A stretch of DNA of 64,000 nucleotides from JBNKHH01 sp050290245 (GTDB taxonomy: Bacteria > Pseudomonadota > Alphaproteobacteria > Rhodobacterales > Rhodobacteraceae). The stretch lies in contig JBNKHH010000021.1 in the NCBI GenBank assembly GCA_050290245.1, positions 41,511-105,510 of the forward strand, written 5' to 3'. Position 1 is the first letter of the stretch. Each line of letters opens with the position of its first letter. Under the pieces are notes generated by a model. That model saw nothing but the letters and a program-made list of their open reading frames with translations, made no database searches and had not been told where the DNA came from. This document shows positions 1 through 8,572 of the stretch, piece by piece. A program made the translations under genes and the position numbers.

Positions 1-1
1 C

Positions 2-379
2 GAAGCGATCTGCGAGCACGTACGTCAAAGGCTCGCGTTCCAGATCGTTGCCGAGGTGCGGGCCCCAGATGGAACTATACCGCTGATTCAGCTGGCGCCT
101 GACTGGGAAACGACTTTCGCAGAACACCAGCTGGGCGACAGCGGAACCGGAGACGTCGCTCTCCCGCCGGACCTCTTCCAGCTTCTGACGAGCGGTGTGA
201 CCGAGAAACTGAACAAGGCCAGCAATTCCGGCCATTTCCCGGCAATCATCACCTCGGTTCGAAGACGGCGCTTCCTGCGCACGCTTCTGGCAGCCAAAGG
301 CATAACCAATCCAGTGCTGTCCTTCGAAGAGCTGGGGTCCGAAGGGCGCCCGTCGCTGGTCGGCCTGGTGCCAGCATGA
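2..379 (+). CDS. flhA: Flagellar export gate protein FlhA, C-terminal end (partial)
   Basis: The last 125 residues of FlhA, the inner-membrane ring protein of the flagellar type III export gate whose cytoplasmic domain docks export substrates. The frame is open from base 2 and ends in TGA; the start lies outside the window. The visible part is the end of the cytoplasmic domain, with the stretch FPAIITSVRRRRFLRTLL followed by the VLSFEEL type of ending typical of FlhA. The stop overlaps the next start (fliR) by four bases, so the two are almost certainly co-transcribed. The identity rests on this C-terminal match and on fliR and flhB directly downstream. Confidence 0.9.
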   Translation, partial: EAICEHVRQRLAFQIVAEVRAPDGTIPLIQLAPDWETTFAEHQLGDSGTGDVALPPDLFQLLTSGVTEKLNKASNSGHFPAIITSVRRRRFLRTLLAAKGITNPVLSFEELGSEGRPSLVGLVPA

Positions 380-1152
380 CCGAGGCGTTGACCGCATTGG
401 TCTTGCTCGTCGACGCGTTCTTTCTGCCGTTTTTTCTTGTCTTCATCCGGGTCGGTAGCGCGATCGCCCTACTGCCCGCCTTTGGCGAAACGATGATTCC
501 GGCAAGGGTCCGCCTTGCGGCGGCCCTAGCATTCACAATGGTGACGTTCCCTGCGGTTCTGCCTGATTTCACACAATCGTCCGCGCTGCAAAGTCCCATT
601 CTGGGACTGTTCCTGGCCGAGGCGTCTACGGGTCTGGTGATTGGATTTTCGCTGCGGCTCATGTTTCTTGCCCTTCAGGTTGCCGCGACCATGGCAGCAC
701 AGGCAACCTCGCTTTCACAGCTTTTAGGCGGAACTTCGGTGGACCCACAGCCGGCCATCGGTGTCGTCTTGCTGATGGCGGCCCTCGCGCTGGCCGCGGA
801 AATGGGGCTGCACGTACAGTTCTCAGCCATGTTCATTCAGTCCTACGGACAGGTTGGATTGGGGGCGGTGGTCGGGGGCGCCCCGCTGGCAGAGTGGGCG
901 ACACAAGCGATTTCGGCAGCGTTCCGTTTTGCCTTTGTACTTGCGGCGCCTTTTCTGGTTGTTTCTTTGCTCTACAATCTTGCGCTTGGCGTCATCAATC
1001 GCGCCATGCCACAATTGATGGTGGCCTTTGTCGGTGCACCTGCAATCACGATGGGGGCGTTAGTCCTCCTTGCAATGACTGCGCCTCTTGTCCTGTGGAT
1101 TTGGACAAATCACTTCCAGGACGTCGTCCGCGCGCCTTTCGGGGAACGATGA
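376..1152 (+). CDS. fliR: Flagellar biosynthesis protein FliR
   Basis: 258 residues, the usual FliR length. FliR is an integral membrane component of the export gate core, with FliP and FliQ. The protein is almost entirely hydrophobic, with about six membrane segments. Family-like stretches include the early segment with VRLAAALAFTMV and the helix with SLLYNLALGVINRAMPQLMV near residue 200. The start overlaps the flhA stop (ATGA) and the end overlaps the flhB start the same way. The matching fliQ gene is not next to it but about 5 kb away on the other strand (5798-6064). Confidence 0.95.
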   Translation: MTEALTALVLLVDAFFLPFFLVFIRVGSAIALLPAFGETMIPARVRLAAALAFTMVTFPAVLPDFTQSSALQSPILGLFLAEASTGLVIGFSLRLMFLALQVAATMAAQATSLSQLLGGTSVDPQPAIGVVLLMAALALAAEMGLHVQFSAMFIQSYGQVGLGAVVGGAPLAEWATQAISAAFRFAFVLAAPFLVVSLLYNLALGVINRAMPQLMVAFVGAPAITMGALVLLAMTAPLVLWIWTNHFQDVVRAPFGER

Positions 1153-2240
1153 TGGCAGACGAAGAGGAAAGCGCGGAAAAACCGTTCGAAGCCACGCCTC
1201 GAAAGTTGCAGGAGGCACGAAAGCGTGGCGAAGTCCCCATTTCGCAGGATTTGATCACCTTTGGCGTGTATCTGGGGGTGCTCGCCTCAGGCACAATGAT
1301 GGGCATCTGGTCAGTCACGCGCGCCGGCTCAGCTTTGACGATCTTTTTTGATCGTCCGGACCTCCTTGCAGAGATCGTTTTTGGCGAGGGAGGGCGACAC
1401 CAGGTTTCCTATCTCGTCATATCGGCACTGGCCGGGGCCGCCGTCTGGCTGGGCTTTCCCTATCTCTTCGCTCTCATATCGGCCTTTCTGCAAGGTGCGC
1501 TCATCTTTGCCCCGTCGAAACTTCAGCCAAAGCTCAGCCGGATATCCCCGGTCAGCAATGCCAAACAGAAATATGGCCGTGAGGGGATGTTCAACTTCGC
1601 AAAAAGCTTTGCCAAGTTGATGGTCTATTGTCTGGTTCTGGCTTTGGTTTTCAGAGCGAGGCTGAACGATATCCTGGCGATGCCTGGGTTGTCTGTCGCC
1701 GACATATTGAAACTTGCCGTGAACCTGTGTTTTCGGTTTCTCGTTGCAGCAGCAATTGCGATCTTCGCGGTATCGATCGTGGACTTCTTTTGGCAAAGAT
1801 CCCAGTTCATGCGGCGTCAGCGGATGTCGCTAAAGGAACTCAAGGATGAGTCCAAGGAAACCGAAGGTGATCCCTACACCAAACAGGCAAGACGGCAACG
1901 CGGCTATGATATCGCGACGAACCAGATGCTGTCGGAGGTGCCAGCGGCGGATGTCGTTGTGGTCAACCCCGAACACTATGCGGTGGCCCTGAAATGGAGC
2001 CGCGGACGGCGCACCGCCCCGGTCTGTGTTGCAAAGGGTGTCGACGAAATCGCCGCACGCATCCGCAATGTCGCGAACGAGAGCGGTGTCCCGATCTATC
2101 GGGACCCGCCCACTGCGCGATCTCTTTTTGCGACAACGGAACTTGGTGAAGAAATACCAGTTGAACACTATAAGTCCATCGCCGCGGCTATCCGTTTTGC
2201 CGACGCCATGCGCGAAAAAGCCCGGCAACGGGTTCGGTGA
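1149..2240 (+). CDS. flhB: Flagellar export switch protein FlhB
   Basis: 363 residues from the ATG that overlaps the fliR stop; the frame stays open upstream inside fliR, but the acidic start MMADEEESAEKPFEATPRK is the classic FlhB beginning. Four membrane segments (about residues 30-230) are followed by a charged cytoplasmic domain with the MSLKELKDESKETEGDP linker. FlhB switches export from rod/hook to filament substrates after self-cleavage at an NPTH motif. Here that motif reads NPEH (residues 273-276): the Asn-Pro cleavage pair and the His are kept but Thr is Glu. The stop overlaps the next gene. Confidence 0.96.
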   Translation: MMADEEESAEKPFEATPRKLQEARKRGEVPISQDLITFGVYLGVLASGTMMGIWSVTRAGSALTIFFDRPDLLAEIVFGEGGRHQVSYLVISALAGAAVWLGFPYLFALISAFLQGALIFAPSKLQPKLSRISPVSNAKQKYGREGMFNFAKSFAKLMVYCLVLALVFRARLNDILAMPGLSVADILKLAVNLCFRFLVAAAIAIFAVSIVDFFWQRSQFMRRQRMSLKELKDESKETEGDPYTKQARRQRGYDIATNQMLSEVPAADVVVVNPEHYAVALKWSRGRRTAPVCVAKGVDEIAARIRNVANESGVPIYRDPPTARSLFATTELGEEIPVEHYKSIAAAIRFADAMREKARQRVR

Positions 2241-2683
2241 TGCGGCGCCCGACGGCCCAGAAACTAAGTCAGCTGGCAAAGCTGACCGAAACGCGGGAGT
2301 TGGCGGCTCTGGCCGAGTTCGCCCGACTAGCAGCCCGAAAGCGAGATATCGAAGCACAGATCGCCAGCCTAAGATCTCCGCTTCTCGCGTTCGAAGATCC
2401 GGTTCAGGCCGCGAACCTGGCGCTCTGGCAATCCTGGCGGGATGAAGAGATCAGGCGCCTTTTGTCCCGCCTTTCACTGATCACGGCCGAAATGATGGAG
2501 ACGGCAGAGCTTTGCGGTCGTGCGATAGCGGAAAATGCGGTGATGGAGCGCCTGGTCCATCGGACCAAGGTCACCGAGGCGGACACGGTCGAGAAGAAGA
2601 AAGCGATGCAACGCGCGTTGGAACAGGTGCTGTACCCGAGATCACATCTCCTGGCGGACGATCTCGGTGATCAGGATGTCTGA
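2240..2683 (+). CDS. Coiled-coil protein at the end of the flhA-fliR-flhB operon, FliJ-like
   Basis: 147 residues, starting at the ATG that shares a base with the flhB stop (a GTG one codon earlier is also possible). The protein is rich in Ala, Glu, Arg and Leu with long helical heptad-like stretches and no membrane segment or signal peptide. Size, helical make-up and place in an export-gate operon suggest a FliJ-type export chaperone or stator-like protein, but no decisive motif is visible, so the name is inference. The last 42 bases overlap the end of the convergent fliL gene. Confidence 0.6.
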   Translation: MRRPTAQKLSQLAKLTETRELAALAEFARLAARKRDIEAQIASLRSPLLAFEDPVQAANLALWQSWRDEEIRRLLSRLSLITAEMMETAELCGRAIAENAVMERLVHRTKVTEADTVEKKKAMQRALEQVLYPRSHLLADDLGDQDV

Positions 2684-3112
2684 CACCTCGTCACCGACTA
2701 CCGATTGAGCGGCTTCGAGCAGAGCGATCCGCAGAACGGATAATCTCCCGCTTTCGGTAAACGCTCCGTTGAACCCACCGTTATGGGCATGGTCGAAAAG
2801 AACACGCAGGAACGCATCCCTGAGCTTGGGCTCCTTCGAAAAGACCAGTTCGGCCGTTTCCTGAACGGCTTCCAGTGACAGGGACAAGACGACCAGAGAC
2901 TGCACGCGCTCCTTTTGAATCACCGGCACGACGAATTGGTTCTTCATGGCGAAGTAATTCGGTTCGGCCACCTCCGCCCCGGTTTCGCTGGCGGCCATGT
3001 CTTCGCATGAAATGTCCGGACACTCTTTCGGCTCCGGCTTTACGACCATGCCAACGCCGCCCCCAACGGCCGTACCAACAATCAGAAAAATGAGCGGAAG
3101 CAGCTTTCCCAT
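2642..3112 (-). CDS. fliL: FliL-type flagellar basal body protein
   Basis: 156 residues with one N-terminal membrane anchor (about residues 4-26, including LIFLIVGTAVGGGVGMVV), then a short linker with two cysteines and a periplasmic domain. FliL surrounds the stator units and supports torque. The C-terminal part (YFAMKNQFVVPVIQ, then LRDAFLRVLFDHAHNGGF) follows the FliL pattern of a beta segment and a helix with KLRDALL-like residues. It is the last gene of the nine-gene flgB operon, nine bases after flgH. The 3' end overlaps the convergent flhB-operon gene. Confidence 0.8.
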   Translation of the reverse strand: MGKLLPLIFLIVGTAVGGGVGMVVKPEPKECPDISCEDMAASETGAEVAEPNYFAMKNQFVVPVIQKERVQSLVVLSLSLEAVQETAELVFSKEPKLRDAFLRVLFDHAHNGGFNGAFTESGRLSVLRIALLEAAQSVVGDEVSDILITEIVRQEM

Positions 3113-3121
3113 GCGTCACCG

Positions 3122-3847
3122 TCAGAAAGGAAGAAGGATGTCGGCGATCTGCTGGCCATAGCGAGGCTGCTGCACATCGGTTATCTGGCCGCGTCCGCCA
3201 TAGGAAATTCGGGCAGCGGCGATCTTGTCATAGGTGATCTCGTTGCGCCGCGAGATGTCTTCCGGGCGCACGTATCCGGTTACAAGAAGTTCACGAATTT
3301 CGAAATTCACACGCACTTCCTGGCTGCCTTGGATGCGCAGCACGCCGTTATCAAGGACATCCGTCACCGTAGCTGCGACTTTGAGCTCGAGAGATTCGTT
3401 ACGACGCACCGATCCCTGGCCATTGCTTGACGACGATGAATCGAATTGGCCCGCATTGGCGAGCGAAGCGTCGCCAGGCAAAAGGCGGTCTACGACCTGG
3501 GGAATTCCGAGAAGTTCAGCCGCGCCGGATGACTCGGAGCCGCTGCGCGAGCGGGAAGAATTGTTGGAAATCTCGGCGCTGTCATCGATCTCGATGACGA
3601 CAGTCAGGATGTCACCCTGTAGCCCGGCACGGCGGTCGCCCAGCAGAGACCCACGGCTCCCGCTCCACAGCGAGGCACGTTCGATGTCCGTATGCGGATC
3701 GATGGCCAGCGGGGGATGCACTCCCATGGCAAAGACCTCGGCCGAGTTGTCGGACGGCGTAAACTCCGGTGCACGGCCAACGTCTTCCAGGCGACCGCAA
3801 GACGATGCGAAAGAAAGCGCGACAATGGCAACTGTACGAGCATTCAT
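3122..3847 (-). CDS. flgH: Flagellar L-ring lipoprotein FlgH
   Basis: 241 residues. FlgH forms the outer-membrane L ring around the rod. The N-terminus is a lipoprotein signal peptide, MNARTVAIVALSFASSCG, with the acylated Cys at residue 17. The mature part has the family stretches around SLWSGSRGSLLGDRRAGLQG and the C-terminal beta-rich end finishing in GQQIADILLPF. The start overlaps the flgA stop by four bases. Length and ending fit the family, and the P-ring gene flgI is not in this window. Confidence 0.95.
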   Translation of the reverse strand: MNARTVAIVALSFASSCGRLEDVGRAPEFTPSDNSAEVFAMGVHPPLAIDPHTDIERASLWSGSRGSLLGDRRAGLQGDILTVVIEIDDSAEISNNSSRSRSGSESSGAAELLGIPQVVDRLLPGDASLANAGQFDSSSSSNGQGSVRRNESLELKVAATVTDVLDNGVLRIQGSQEVRVNFEIRELLVTGYVRPEDISRRNEITYDKIAAARISYGGRGQITDVQQPRYGQQIADILLPF

Positions 3848-4278
3848 CTTTTATACCCCTCTCTCGAAACGAGGATGCTGCCATCGGGTTGGACCTGGCC
3901 ACTGACAGTCGTCCGGCTGGACAGGTTCATGGCGCGGACGATGTCGCCTGCCGCTCCGCGGGACAGGGCGCGCGCATCGGTCGAGATCATCAAAGCACCT
4001 TGCCGATAGACGACGGTCACCGGCTGATTGCGCTCGATCAAGGCCGGCGCACCAACGTGCTGGGGCAGAATCGCACGGCCAGGATAAAGCGTGATCTTGG
4101 CTTCCAGCCCGACGATCTCGGCATCGGCGGGCAAGGCGCCTGGCACGTTCTTGTCGGCGATGGCAATATCCTCGGCGGATATGATCGTATTGGGGCGCAC
4201 GACGCGAGCCGCAGCGAGTGTGCCCGACTGCGCAGGGTGGCCAAGGGTCGCCAGGATCAAGACTGCAACTCGAATCAT
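3844..4278 (-). CDS. flgA: Flagellar P-ring assembly chaperone FlgA
   Basis: 144 residues with a Sec signal peptide (MIRVAVLILATLGHPAQSG). The rest is a SAF domain and beta region, as in FlgA, the periplasmic chaperone that helps FlgI form the P ring. Family-like stretches are VVRPNTIISAEDIAI, YPGRAILPQHVGAP and the ending with GQVQPDGSILVSREGYKR. The start overlaps the flgG stop and the end overlaps the flgH start, each by four bases, which indicates translational coupling. Confidence 0.92.
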   Translation of the reverse strand: MIRVAVLILATLGHPAQSGTLAAARVVRPNTIISAEDIAIADKNVPGALPADAEIVGLEAKITLYPGRAILPQHVGAPALIERNQPVTVVYRQGALMISTDARALSRGAAGDIVRAMNLSSRTTVSGQVQPDGSILVSREGYKR

Positions 4279-5060
4279 CTGATTTGCGTGGTTGCGGCCA
4301 GGATTTGATCGGCAGCCGATATGACCTTGGCGTTGAGCTCATAACCCCGCTGCGCTTCGATGAGTTCGGTGATCTCGCGCACGGGATCGACTGAACTTTC
4401 TTCGAGGTAGCCTTGTCGAACCGTGCCAAGCCCGTCGGAGCCGGGGGTCGAGGTGAAGGGTGCACCCGAAGCCGGGGATTCCAGAAAGAGGTTCGAGCCA
4501 ACCGCCTCGAGCCCCTTGGAGTTTGGAAACCCGGTCAAGGTAAACTGTCCCAGAAGTTCGGGCTCGATCTGATCGTTGAAATAGGCGTAGACCTCGCCGT
4601 CGGCATTGATTGAAATACTGCGCGCGTCCTCTGGAATCGTGATGTCAGGGACAACGGGATAACCGTCGGAGGTCACCACGAGGCCGTCGGCGGATCGCTT
4701 CAGCCCGCCATCGCGCGTATAAGCCGATATACCCGCCGGAAGCGTGACCTCAAGATAGCCGGATCCCTCGATGGCAAGATCAAGGTCTCCGCCTGTCGCG
4801 CTGCTTGATCCCTGCATGACGTTCATCGATACGGCAGAGGGGCGCACGCCAAGGCCTAGCTGAACGCCGGTCGGAAGGACGGTTCCGTCGGTCGCGTTTA
4901 TGGTACCCGGCCGCGTGGCCTGTTGGTAATGCAGGTCGGCAAATTCGGCGCGGCGGGCGTTGTAACCTGTCGTGCTCATGTTCGCGAGGTTGTTCGAAAT
5001 CACCTCGACACGGGTCTGCTGGGCGCTCATACCCGTGGCTGCAATCGTTAAAGCACGCAT
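4275..5060 (-). CDS. flgG: Flagellar distal rod protein FlgG
   Basis: 261 residues from the ATG at 5060, which has AAGGA seven bases upstream; the frame stays open further upstream but the family start MRALTIAATGMSAQQ fixes the site. FlgG builds the distal rod. The N-terminal rod signature is clear (ISNNLANMSTTGYNARRAEF), as is the C-terminal one (SSVDPVREITELIEAQRGYE, ending in DQILAATTQIR). Both form the coiled coil shared by rod and hook proteins. It lies 13 bases after flgF. Confidence 0.97.
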   Translation of the reverse strand: MRALTIAATGMSAQQTRVEVISNNLANMSTTGYNARRAEFADLHYQQATRPGTINATDGTVLPTGVQLGLGVRPSAVSMNVMQGSSSATGGDLDLAIEGSGYLEVTLPAGISAYTRDGGLKRSADGLVVTSDGYPVVPDITIPEDARSISINADGEVYAYFNDQIEPELLGQFTLTGFPNSKGLEAVGSNLFLESPASGAPFTSTPGSDGLGTVRQGYLEESSVDPVREITELIEAQRGYELNAKVISAADQILAATTQIR

Positions 5061-5073
5061 ATCGTTTCCTTTT

Positions 5074-5796
5074 TTACCGTTGCCCCATCGTCCGGATCGC
5101 CGTCCGGACACGTTCATCTTCGCGGTCGAGGAAGGTGGTTCCCAGTTCGTAGGCGCGCTGAACCTCAATCATACGCGATAACTCGGTGACGGGATCGACG
5201 TTCGAACGTTCGACAAACCCCTGAAGAATCCGCGCCTCTTCCGTTGGGACGGGATCGCCGCCGGGATCGAAGCGCACTCCTTCGGCGCGCGACATCGCCA
5301 GGGGGTCGGCCGGTTGCCACAGCCCTATCTGGGCGATCGGATTGCCGTCGGCAGAAAGCGTTCCGTCCGCTCCGAGCGCAATGCGCCCGGCGCCGGCGGG
5401 TACGAAAACCGGAGCACCGCCGGCGTCGAGAAGCGCCGCGCCGTCCGGGGCGACCAGCACCCCCTCGGGCGATGGAGTAAAGGTACCGGCGCGCGTCAGG
5501 CGATCGCCATCCGTAGTTGCCACAAGGAAGAACCCGTCGCCCTCGATCGCGAAATCGTACGTTCCGTTGGTTTGCATCAGCGATCCCTGGGACTGGTCGC
5601 TGACCCGGCCATTCGCATGAGCCATCGACAGGGATGGCGTCGTATCGCCGGAATTCGAAATATATTCAGAAAACACCAGGCCTTCGCGCCGATAGCCGTC
5701 CGTCGACATGTTGGCGATGTTCTGGGCAACGGTGTCAAGCTCTCGCAAGAGGCCGACCTGCCGGTTCAATGTGACGAAGTTCGTGCTGTCGACCAT
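5074..5796 (-). CDS. flgF: Flagellar proximal rod protein FlgF
   Basis: 240 residues. FlgF is a proximal rod subunit, shorter than FlgG as is usual. It has the N-terminal rod motif (VAQNIANMSTDGYRREGLVF), a central part with DFAIEGDGFFLVATTDGD, and the C-terminal SNVDPVTELSRMIEVQRAYE motif. It sits between fliQ (one base upstream) and flgG in the same operon. The gene pair flgF-flgG with shared terminal motifs makes the assignment firm. Confidence 0.95.
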   Translation of the reverse strand: MVDSTNFVTLNRQVGLLRELDTVAQNIANMSTDGYRREGLVFSEYISNSGDTTPSLSMAHANGRVSDQSQGSLMQTNGTYDFAIEGDGFFLVATTDGDRLTRAGTFTPSPEGVLVAPDGAALLDAGGAPVFVPAGAGRIALGADGTLSADGNPIAQIGLWQPADPLAMSRAEGVRFDPGGDPVPTEEARILQGFVERSNVDPVTELSRMIEVQRAYELGTTFLDREDERVRTAIRTMGQR

Positions 5797-5797
5797 C

Positions 5798-6064
5798 TTA
5801 TTGCCCCGCGATCAGAGGTATGATGGATGATTGGAAAAACTCGGCCAGCGAGCGTGTCATGAACCCCATTGAGACCCAGAACACGACAAGAATCGCCCCG
5901 AGTTTCGGCACGAAGGTGAGGGTCATCTCCTGCACCGAGGTCAGTGCCTGGAATAAGCCGACAGCCATCCCCGCAACCAACGCGACGGTGAGAATGGGCG
6001 CCGATATGATCACGGCAACCCAAAGTCCCTGCCGGAGGGTGTCAAAGATGACCGTCTCACCCAT
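5798..6064 (-). CDS. fliQ: Flagellar biosynthesis protein FliQ
   Basis: 88 residues and two membrane helices, the standard FliQ size. FliQ packs around FliP and FliR in the export gate core. The stretches ISAPILTVALVAGMAVGLFQ and ALTSVQEMTLTFVPKL are characteristic. The ATG at 6064 overlaps the fliE stop by one base; a GTG one codon upstream would overlap by four. The gene is placed with rod genes rather than with fliR, an arrangement seen in other alphaproteobacteria. Confidence 0.95.
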   Translation of the reverse strand: MGETVIFDTLRQGLWVAVIISAPILTVALVAGMAVGLFQALTSVQEMTLTFVPKLGAILVVFWVSMGFMTRSLAEFFQSSIIPLIAGQ

Positions 6065-6345
6065 CACACAGGCATCCGCAGGATTTCCTGATAGGCTTCG
6101 ACGACCCGATCGCGGACGGTTACCGCGGTTTCGACGGCGAGTTGGGTGTTGGCGAGCGCCTCGACCAACGCATGAGGGTCAGCGTTGCCGGTCATGGCTT
6201 CTTTGGCGATTGTCTCGGACTTGGCAAGCGTTTCGGCAAAATCTTTGGCCGCACGGCCAAGGAGGCTGCCTCCGTCGCCCGGGGTCGGCTCGACGGCTTT
6301 GGTTGCCCCATAGCCGCGCAACGCCTGAGTTAGTCTGACGTCCAT
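6064..6345 (-). CDS. fliE: Flagellar hook-basal body adaptor FliE
   Basis: 93 residues. FliE joins the MS ring and export gate to the proximal rod. The ATG at 6345 is preferred over the one two codons upstream because GGAG lies six bases before it, whereas the earlier ATG touches the Shine-Dalgarno sequence. The helical body and the ending TQLAVETAVTVRDRVVEAYQ, followed by EILRMPV, match the FliE C-terminus (usual ending with Q-E-I-M-R-M). It lies between flgC and fliQ. Confidence 0.93.
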   Translation of the reverse strand: MDVRLTQALRGYGATKAVEPTPGDGGSLLGRAAKDFAETLAKSETIAKEAMTGNADPHALVEALANTQLAVETAVTVRDRVVEAYQEILRMPV

Positions 6346-6356
6346 GGTCATCTCCT

Positions 6357-6749
6357 TCAGCGCCGCAAAAGTTCGAGCAGGCTGGACCGCATTTTGCGCG
6401 CCTGATCGAACATTCTGAGGTTTGCTTCGTAGCTTCTTTGCGCTTCTCGCGCGTCGGCGATTTCGACTACCAGATTGACATTCGATCCGTCGTAGTAGCC
6501 GTCCTCGCCAGCAAGCGGATGGGACGGGTTGTACACCCGCTCCAACTCACTTCGGTCCAGCTGCACCGGACCAGCTGAAATCCGCCCCGTTTCACGGCCG
6601 GATTCGACGACGCTTTCAAACGTCGTCATCTTGCGCCGGTAGCCCGGCGTGTCCGCATTTGCGATATTTTCAGATATATGGCGCAGGCGGTTAGCCTGAG
6701 CCTGCATACCGGATGCGGAAATTCCTTTGCTGGTGTGAAGACCGTCCAT
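6357..6749 (-). CDS. flgC: Flagellar proximal rod protein FlgC
   Basis: 130 residues. The N-terminal rod motif (RLRHISENIANADTPGYRRK) and the C-terminal one (SNVNLVVEIADAREAQRSYE) are both present. The middle holds VYNPSHPLAGEDGYYDGSN, a pattern specific to FlgC (P-xHP-x-A-x-x-x-G-Y). It is preceded by AGGT seven bases before the start and lies five bases after flgB. FlgC forms the proximal rod with FlgB and FlgF. Confidence 0.96.
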   Translation of the reverse strand: MDGLHTSKGISASGMQAQANRLRHISENIANADTPGYRRKMTTFESVVESGRETGRISAGPVQLDRSELERVYNPSHPLAGEDGYYDGSNVNLVVEIADAREAQRSYEANLRMFDQARKMRSSLLELLRR

Positions 6750-6754
6750 GGTGA

Positions 6755-7144
6755 TTACCTGCCGCGTCCAAGTGATGTGCGCAGGATGTCGAGTGAACTG
6801 CGATATACACTGAGCGCGGTGTCATGGGCCGATTTGGCCTCGGAGGCGCGGACCATTTCGGTTTCCAGCGACACAGTGTTGCCATTGGGCGATGCCTCGC
6901 CGCCAAGATCATAGCTTCGGAAAGCGGTCTCGGCCGCGCTGGCCGTCAGGTGTTTGCTGCGCGTGGTGCGTTGCGCCTCAGCCGGCTCCGACCTTTGATA
7001 GGTGTCGGAAAAATCGACAAGGTCGCGGGCGCGGTACCCGGGCGTGTCCGCATTGGCGATATTCTTCGCAATTTGAGTTTGGCGCGCACCTGCGTGTCGG
7101 GCGAGGCTTTGCGCCAGTTTCATTACATACGGTGTTTCTAACAT
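6755..7144 (-). CDS. flgB: Flagellar proximal rod protein FlgB
   Basis: 129 residues from the ATG at 7144; an in-frame codon ten residues upstream is possible but the family start MLETPYVMKLAQSLARHAGA and an AGGGAGA element just before 7144 favour this one. It has the rod motif QIAKNIANADTPGYRARDLV and the FlgB feature of a C-terminal helix after SLETEMVRASEAKSAHDTAL. It is first in the nine-gene minus-strand operon; its promoter should lie in the 93-base divergent gap shared with fliI. Confidence 0.94.
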   Translation of the reverse strand: MLETPYVMKLAQSLARHAGARQTQIAKNIANADTPGYRARDLVDFSDTYQRSEPAEAQRTTRSKHLTASAAETAFRSYDLGGEASPNGNTVSLETEMVRASEAKSAHDTALSVYRSSLDILRTSLGRGR

Positions 7145-7237
7145 CGGGGCTTCTCCCTCGATCGGATGCACCAAGGCTTAACCCTGATTCCTTTAGAAAC
7201 AGTTTCACTAGAATGATCTCTATCGAAGGTGCGTCTG

Positions 7238-8572
7238 ATGCCCCAAATGAGAAGCCTGGATTTGATGTCGGCTGTCGTGAAACGGCATTCGGTCGTTGTC
7301 CGCGTCGGGCGGATTCGATCCTTGTCCAACAATCTGGTCGCAGTAGCAGGGTTGTCGGACGTAGCGAGCGTTGGGCACAGGGTCACTTTTGAGACAGAGC
7401 CGCCCATCCATGGCGAAGTGATCGGGCTGTCGGAGCGACAGGTCAATGTCCTGGTCGATGGCAGCCTTGCGGGATTGAAGATCGGGCAAGCCGTGCGTCA
7501 CCTTGGAGAGACGGGGCTGTGTCCGGATGACAGTTGGCTTGGGCGGGTGATCGATGGTGAGGGACGGCCGCTGGACGGTATGCCGTTGATCAACGGCAGC
7601 GATCTGGTGGAGCTTCATGTGCCACCACCGCCGGCCGCCGAACGGAGGCATCTTGGTTCCCGTCTGGACACCGGTTATGCGTTGTTCAACACGATTCTAC
7701 CGATTGTTCGTGGCCAGCGCCTGGGTCTGTTTTCGGGGTCAGGCGTCGGAAAATCTAGCCTTATGGCGGCATTTGCGCGCGATATGGAGGCCGATATCGC
7801 CGTCATCGCGTTGATTGGAGAGCGGGGGCGCGAGGTCAATCAATTTGTGCATCGCGTGCTTGGGAAAAAGGGTCTGGCCAGAAGCATTGTCGTGGCGGCG
7901 ACATCGGATCAATCGGCACTGGCACGACGGCGGGCGGCGTTTTCGGCGATGGCGATCGCAGAGCATTTCCGCAACCAGGGGCGGCATGTGCTTTTGATGC
8001 TGGATTCGATAACGAGGCTCGCTGAAGCACACCGCGAGATCGCCACATCTGCCGGTGAGCCAGCCACCATGCGGGGGTTTCCGCCGTCGATGGTCTCGCT
8101 TATGGCGGGTTTTGCCGAAAGGGCGGGGCCGGGGGCAGAAGGTCAGGGTGACATCACAGGTATTTTCACCGTTCTAGTGTCCGGTTCGGATATGGAAGAA
8201 CCGGTCGCTGACACGCTGCGCGGGTTGCTGGACGGACACATCGTCCTGTCGCGCGCCATCGCTGAGAGGGGGCGTTTTCCGGCCGTTGACGTTCTGCAAT
8301 CTGTCTCGCGCAGCTTGCCCGAAGCGGCCAGCGATGAAGAAAACAGGCTCATCCTTCAGGCGCGGCGCCTGCTGAGTGTCTATGAGGAGTCCGAGATCAT
8401 GGTGCGTTCGGGCTTGTACCAGCCGGGTTCCAATCCAGAGCTGGACCACGCGGTCGCGCTTTACCCGGCGCTCGAGGACTTCGCAGCCTCGCGTTCTGAC
8501 GAAGGTATCGGCGAAAGTTTTGAGAAACTGGTTCAGGCGATGAGTTTGGAAGCCATAACGGTCTCAGAATAG
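7238..8572 (+). CDS. fliI: Flagellar export ATPase FliI
   Basis: 444 residues. FliI is the F1-beta-like ATPase at the base of the export apparatus. The Walker A stretch GLFSGSGVGKSS is near residue 165 and Walker B HVLLMLDSITR near 250. The export-ATPase features GERGREVNQFV and PATMRGFPPSM are also present. The ATG at 7238 has GAAGG eight bases upstream; a GTG at 7229 and an ATG at 7247 are alternatives. The usual partner fliH is not adjacent. The end overlaps the convergent DUF1217 gene by nine bases. Confidence 0.96.
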   Translation: MPQMRSLDLMSAVVKRHSVVVRVGRIRSLSNNLVAVAGLSDVASVGHRVTFETEPPIHGEVIGLSERQVNVLVDGSLAGLKIGQAVRHLGETGLCPDDSWLGRVIDGEGRPLDGMPLINGSDLVELHVPPPPAAERRHLGSRLDTGYALFNTILPIVRGQRLGLFSGSGVGKSSLMAAFARDMEADIAVIALIGERGREVNQFVHRVLGKKGLARSIVVAATSDQSALARRRAAFSAMAIAEHFRNQGRHVLLMLDSITRLAEAHREIATSAGEPATMRGFPPSMVSLMAGFAERAGPGAEGQGDITGIFTVLVSGSDMEEPVADTLRGLLDGHIVLSRAIAERGRFPAVDVLQSVSRSLPEAASDEENRLILQARRLLSVYEESEIMVRSGLYQPGSNPELDHAVALYPALEDFAASRSDEGIGESFEKLVQAMSLEAITVSE

